Assembly (NCBI GenBank): GCA_907163375.1
Contig: CAJQUW010007551.1
Coordinates: forward strand, 1-64,000
DNA length: 64,000 nucleotides
Direction of reading: 5' to 3'
Origin: Prostheceraeus crozeri
Taxonomy: Eukaryota; Platyhelminthes; Polycladida; Euryleptidae
Positions within the stretch are counted from its first letter, which is position 1. Every line of letters starts with the position of its first letter. The position numbers and the translations under genes are program-made. The notes under the pieces were generated by a model. It had not been told where the DNA came from. It did not search any database and saw only the letters and a list, made by a program, of their open reading frames with translations. Shown here in pieces: positions 60,047 to 64,000 of this stretch.

Positions 60047-61443
60047 CGAGGGTCATCCTAAAAGTTCTCTGTTTTGTTGTTTAATTCATAAAGTACGTCA
60101 GATATTACAACGTATTGATTCTCGTATGTCAGGCTGTGCATATTGATTGAAATTGGAGCTGTTAATTGTTGTGACTCGCGATCATTGCTTAGAAATTTAG
60201 TGGTTCGCAAGAACATCGTTCATTGTCTGACCGGACTGTCATTTGATCATTGAAATGAATACGAGTAGAGAAGAGATGCGAGAAGGTTTTTGTAAAGCTG
60301 ACATTCGTCAGTTAACCAAATTTCATGTTCTTTTGAATAAGTCGCCAGTAGAAACGCATAGTGTCCTACAAGAAGGTTTGCAAGAACATTGTCCTTCGTA
60401 TGAGACTGTGATGTGAGGAAGTGGCACAAGAGTTTCTGTGGTGGAACTGTGGACGTTCAAGATGCAGTCAGATCTGGTCGTCCGAGTACCTCTTGTGACG
60501 ATGTTCATGTTGACCATGTGAGCTCACTACTCGAAGGAGACAACCGTTTGACATGTAAGGAGTTAGCGAACCGGGTGGGCATCAGTTCTTCTTCCATCCA
60601 CCTCATCCTTCTTGAGAAGTTGAAGAAACTGAAAGTGGCTGCCAAGTGGATTCCCCATCTGCTCAACGATCATCAATTGAGTAAGCGTGTACGGATTTGC
60701 TCTGCTCATCTCCGACGTTTTCGACGGAAAGGGAACAGCTTCTTGCATCGTATCATTGCTGGTGATGAAACATGGGACAGACGTTTTGAGTCTGAGCTCA
60801 AGCGCAAGTCAGCTCAATGGACTGGCCATGACGACCAACGTCCAACAAAGGCAATCAGAAGTCCGTCCCGCATCAAGTCAATGCACATTCTTTTTTTCGA
60901 CGTTCATGGGCTCCTTATTGACCATGCTGTACCAACTGCCACAACTGTGAACGGAGAATATTACAAATACTTTATCCGCAATCATCTTCGACCGGCCATC
61001 CGCAGAAAAACACCAGGTTTACTGGAAGAAGGTCCGATAATCCTCCATGACAATGCACCATCTCACAAGAAAAGAGACGTGGTGCAACTTCTCAATGATG
61101 AGTACGACTGGGAGATCCTTCAGCATCCACCATACTCGCCAGATTTATCACCGTGTGACTTTTACTTCTTCCCGTTGGTGAAGAACGAACTTCGTGGTCG
61201 TCGATTTTCCACCGTGGAAGAAGTCAATCATGAATTTCACCGTGAATGTGTTGCCCGGGCATCTGGTGGTTGCAGTGATGGCATTGACGGGCTGGTGAAA
61301 CGCTGGAAGAAGTGTGTGGACCTGGAAGGACATTATACTGAGTAATGATACTCATGAGTGTTAAATAAAAGTAATTTTGGATTACAGATGCGTATTTTTA
61401 TTTTTTCATAATGCAATACAGAGAACTTTTAGGATGACCCTCG
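60047..61443 (+). mobile_element. mariner transposon, nearly intact (1.4 kb)
   Basis: Perfect inverted repeats of about 26 bp begin CGAGGGTCATCCTAAAAGTT and are flanked by TA (60045-60046 and 61444-61445). The length and the single transposase gene are standard for mariner. Identical ends and one frameshift point to recent activity. Confidence 0.93.
60255..61345 (+). pseudogene. mariner transposase with one frameshift
   Basis: The N-terminal part starts at ATG 60255 (MNTSREEMREGFCKADIRQL) and ends at TGA 60414-60416. The rest is open from 60413 to the TAA at the end (WHKSFCGG onward). A single-base change near 60411 therefore splits the helix-turn-helix region. The remainder is complete: AVRSGRPSTS linker, second helix-turn-helix (LANRVGISSSSIH), catalytic AGDETW, LHDNAPSH and SPDLSPCDFYFF. 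By my count the last two aspartates are 35 residues apart, against 34 in classical mariners. The C-terminus (DGIDGLVKRWKKCVDLEGHY) is typical. Total length would be about 360 residues. Confidence 0.88.
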
Positions 61444-62718
61444 TATGATCCATTTCGCATGACTTTAGTTGACAGACCCCTATATAATAAATATACTTGA
61501 AAATACGTGTATCAATATTCTTTGGAATATTCAGATGAAAGAGATGTTCAAAGTTTCAGGCTAATTTAGCAGTTGGAAGCATGGCAGTTAGAGAAATTTC
61601 TTTAACCACATTAGAAATTATAAAATCATCTGCTGAATTTTCTAGTAGTATTTTTTTGATTTTTTCAACACTATGTTTCAACAATTCTATGAAACAATCT
61701 TGGAATCTACGTTATTTGTCTAAAATCGAAGCAATCTAAATCATTGCTGGTTATATGTCTGATCATTAATAGAACAGAAAAGCTAGTTTTATGTATAAAT
61801 ATGGTCTGGTGCATTTGCGAATCGTTTAACAAAATGTAAGAAAAATACCTCCTAAGAGGTACTCCGACAAGTTATCATTTTTGTATCAGAAAGTATTACT
61901 CGCAATCTACACAGGTTCGTATACACATGTAGTGTATGGTTTGATGGCATATTATGCCCTTGTAAAGCTATTCTACATTGCTTAATGTAAAGATTAACGG
62001 TTCGCTTTTTTTCGCTTTTCTAAGTTAAGAATTCGTTTTTTCGCTTTTTTTAAATTCGAATGGGCTGGGTGGTCTGTATTCAGAAAAAAGAAGTATAGAA
62101 GAAAAAGACTCTATTGAAACAAAAAGAAAAAAAGATGGTGTCTTTGATGGACCAATTTGTTGTCAAAGAGTCATCTTCCAAATAACTTCAGACCTTCGTG
62201 AAAATAAATGATTGTGGATAAACTGAGTATTTTTTGTAATAAAATATATGTACATGTACTTGTTGAGCAATGGCAGTAGTACAGTGCTTAGATGAAAATA
62301 GATAATACATGTGCAACATAGATATGACGTTTCTTCATTGTATGCCGAGTAATTAATATTTTCTATGTGTTGCTATACGCTTTAAGTTGTTGAAGTATTC
62401 AGATTTGCTTATAGTATCTCAAAGCTTCCATTCATTTTAAAACCCAAGCACATGAAGATAAGCTTTATGAAGACTATTATGCACAATATTTGAAGAAATG
62501 TATGTGATATAGCTAGTCTGAAGGGGTCTTAGCTAGTCTGTTCCCGGGGATCAAAATACTTACAGATGCATTAAATTAATGCACTGATATATCAATTAAT
62601 GAATACCATCCCATTAACGGTTTCTATGCCGTTTTAAAAGTGATAGTACATAATTCCCGAAAATTTCAGTCATTCGGGAATTCCTGAAAATTCGGAGGGT
62701 ATGTCGCTCGGAGCACTG

Positions 62719-63881
62719 CAGTGGTATCAAGAAACTTCATCGTACCAATGGAACTGGACTCCACTGTGAAATCCAGTTCATCAACCATAAATACATATGC
62801 GTATATGGTGCCAAGACTGATCTGCGTTCAAAAATTCTTAGAAATGGTCTCTTTCATGAATTATGTATCATGATCGAAAGCCAGCTTGTATCTTCTGCAG
62901 TTTTCTTACCATCGTTTGAGTTATCTATGATTTCAAATATGTTGGCGACAATTTTATTGACAGATCCTATTAGGATGTGTAACTACAGAAGTGTCTAGGA
63001 AACTTAAGTCGCAATAAACCCGATTAGCCATGTCGCATTTACATCGGACCTGCTTTAGCAAAATCGATCAAGTGTTGTAAATCGTGAAGTATTCGATCGA
63101 AATCGCTATTTCGTGTGGATGAACTTGACATCTTGACTGCGCTACAAAATTGCCCATAGTTGATTAGAACTCGCTTCACTTGTTTGTAGACAAAATCTGT
63201 TGCAGAGTTAAATAAATTAGGCTCAATTTTCAAAAACTCCCAAATCTTTCATGAAGTGCAACTGTTAAAATTTGGAAATACTTCTGCGAAGCAAAATGCA
63301 TTAGAGATAAGGAATCGATGTAGGTACATGTAGCCTATATGCAAAATGAAAGTCCAGTGTATTTTGCCTATGTGTTATCGAACGTTGTCGCATTTCCTCC
63401 AATTCATTCTATTTGATTTTGCCTGTTAGTTTGTTGACATATCATTTTATATTATTCTCTCTCTCTCTCAACTTAGTGTTTTTTGTTTATTTGAGGAACA
63501 GCTGCAGTTCAGAAATGTAAAATAAATTATCGTCAGTAAGCATTTAGTGCATTGATTTGATAGTAGGCCTAAATCAAATAATAGATCAAATGTGTGAAAT
63601 TGAACAATGACTCATCACCATCTGCCAAAATTTCCGTTTCGCTATGAACGACCATATAATTGGATCTTATTCTCGCTGTATTTGAAATTCATGGATCAAT
63701 TTCTGTAAGAACGACGCTTATGGTACGTAATACTGAGAACAGCTATCACAAATAGTTAGTTACAAATATAGGTTAAAACACAACAAACGTTGATGGTTGC
63801 ATATTAACGATGAGGTTTGAGAGATTTCAAGGGTTGCCTATATTTAGGTCTAACAAATCAACTTTTTTCTGGTAAATATCA
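62719..63881. other. Unassigned; probably 3' region of the minus-strand gene at the edge
   Basis: No confident gene. A 64-codon minus frame (63233 to 63039) is not convincing. A (TC)n run lies at 63455-63471. Confidence 0.35.
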
Positions 63882-64000
63882 GCCGCCGAATAACAATTCG
63901 AGTGTCGTCTTGAAAAATTTCTCTCCGTGATAGTTCAGTGGCATGAAGTCGCAGATAGAGAAGTAGTCTACTTCTACGTTCTGGATAGTCAAAGTCGGAA
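63882..64000 (-). CDS. Last coding exon of an unidentified gene (partial)
   Basis: The minus frame from the window edge reads PTLTIQNVEVDYFSICDFMP then LNYHGEKFFKTTLELLFGG, with stop TGA at 63879-63881. It is 39 codons, continuous to the edge, with protein-like composition and no better alternative frame. No acceptor is seen before the edge, so the exon continues to the right. I do not recognise the family. Confidence 0.5.

Larger units (their letters stand above)
55750..62718. mobile_element. Possible 7-kb hAT-like span bounded by inverted CAGTGCTCCGA
   Basis: CAGTGCTCCGA at 55750 is exactly inverted at 62708-62718. Both ends continue into CCCGAATTC-rich sequence. A second inverted pair lies further in, GACCACCCAGACATTCG near 56635 against the matching GGGTGGTCTGT region near 62085. 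A CAG start is hAT-like, but the 8-bp flanks differ and I see no hAT transposase. Two separate relics are possible. Confidence 0.3.

Noticed and set aside
63039-63233. 64-residue minus-strand frame with SSSSTRNSDFDRILHDLQHL
   Set aside because: Protein-like in part, but there is no canonical donor at its end and no partner exon; too weak to list as a gene.
1-64000. CRISPR arrays, operons, ribosome-binding sites, rRNA genes
   Set aside because: The window is eukaryotic nuclear DNA; no regular spacer-repeat array or rRNA-like block was seen.

Overview
This is animal nuclear DNA from an intron-rich, AT-rich genome packed with transposons. The one host gene I can fully resolve is a Mu-class glutathione S-transferase (GST) on the minus strand. 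Its eight coding exons are scattered from 54823 down to 26146. They join in phase into a 224-residue protein and keep the exon layout I remember for vertebrate GSTM genes. With the element mix (piggyBac, pogo-like, Sola-like, PIF/Harbinger, mariner, hAT, Copia, Penelope-like, LINE, tRNA-SINE), this suggests a marine invertebrate. Frequent TAGGCCTA-like words make me lean to a deuterostome such as an echinoderm, but that is only an impression.

Layout. 1-4089 is mostly unassigned, with a degenerate direct repeat pair and a SINE relic. 4090-12404 is a nested stack. Inverted arrays of a GAGGCGAGAGTG motif bracket a piggyBac element (5372-9575, TTAA on both sides). That element is split by a 3.1-kb hAT-like insertion (5924-9050, 8-bp duplication), which itself holds a 519-bp terminal-inverted-repeat element (7283-7801, 8-bp duplication). 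A long foldback element follows at 9944-11160. 13621-16581 is a pogo-like transposon with one frameshift, and a paralogue of its empty target site lies at 45056. 16985-17445 is a LINE relic. 21287-25180 is a rearranged but probably young Copia fossil.

26146-54823 is the GST gene. Its introns hold a PIF/Harbinger deletion derivative, a decayed mariner, small hAT-type and pogo-type elements, a SINE, a Penelope-like endonuclease relic, a palindromic element and a 3.7-kb Sola-like transposon 85 bp from an exon. 54824-64000 holds a second pogo-like family kept only as a C-terminal fragment, a nearly intact mariner, a 56-bp perfect palindrome and, at the right edge, the last coding exon of an unidentified minus-strand gene.

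No operon-like cooperation exists here. The recurring theme is that four or five unrelated DNA transposons each carry arrays of one short motif inside their ends, probably transposase-binding sites. All calls come from reading the sequence by eye; family names are from memory and no database was searched.
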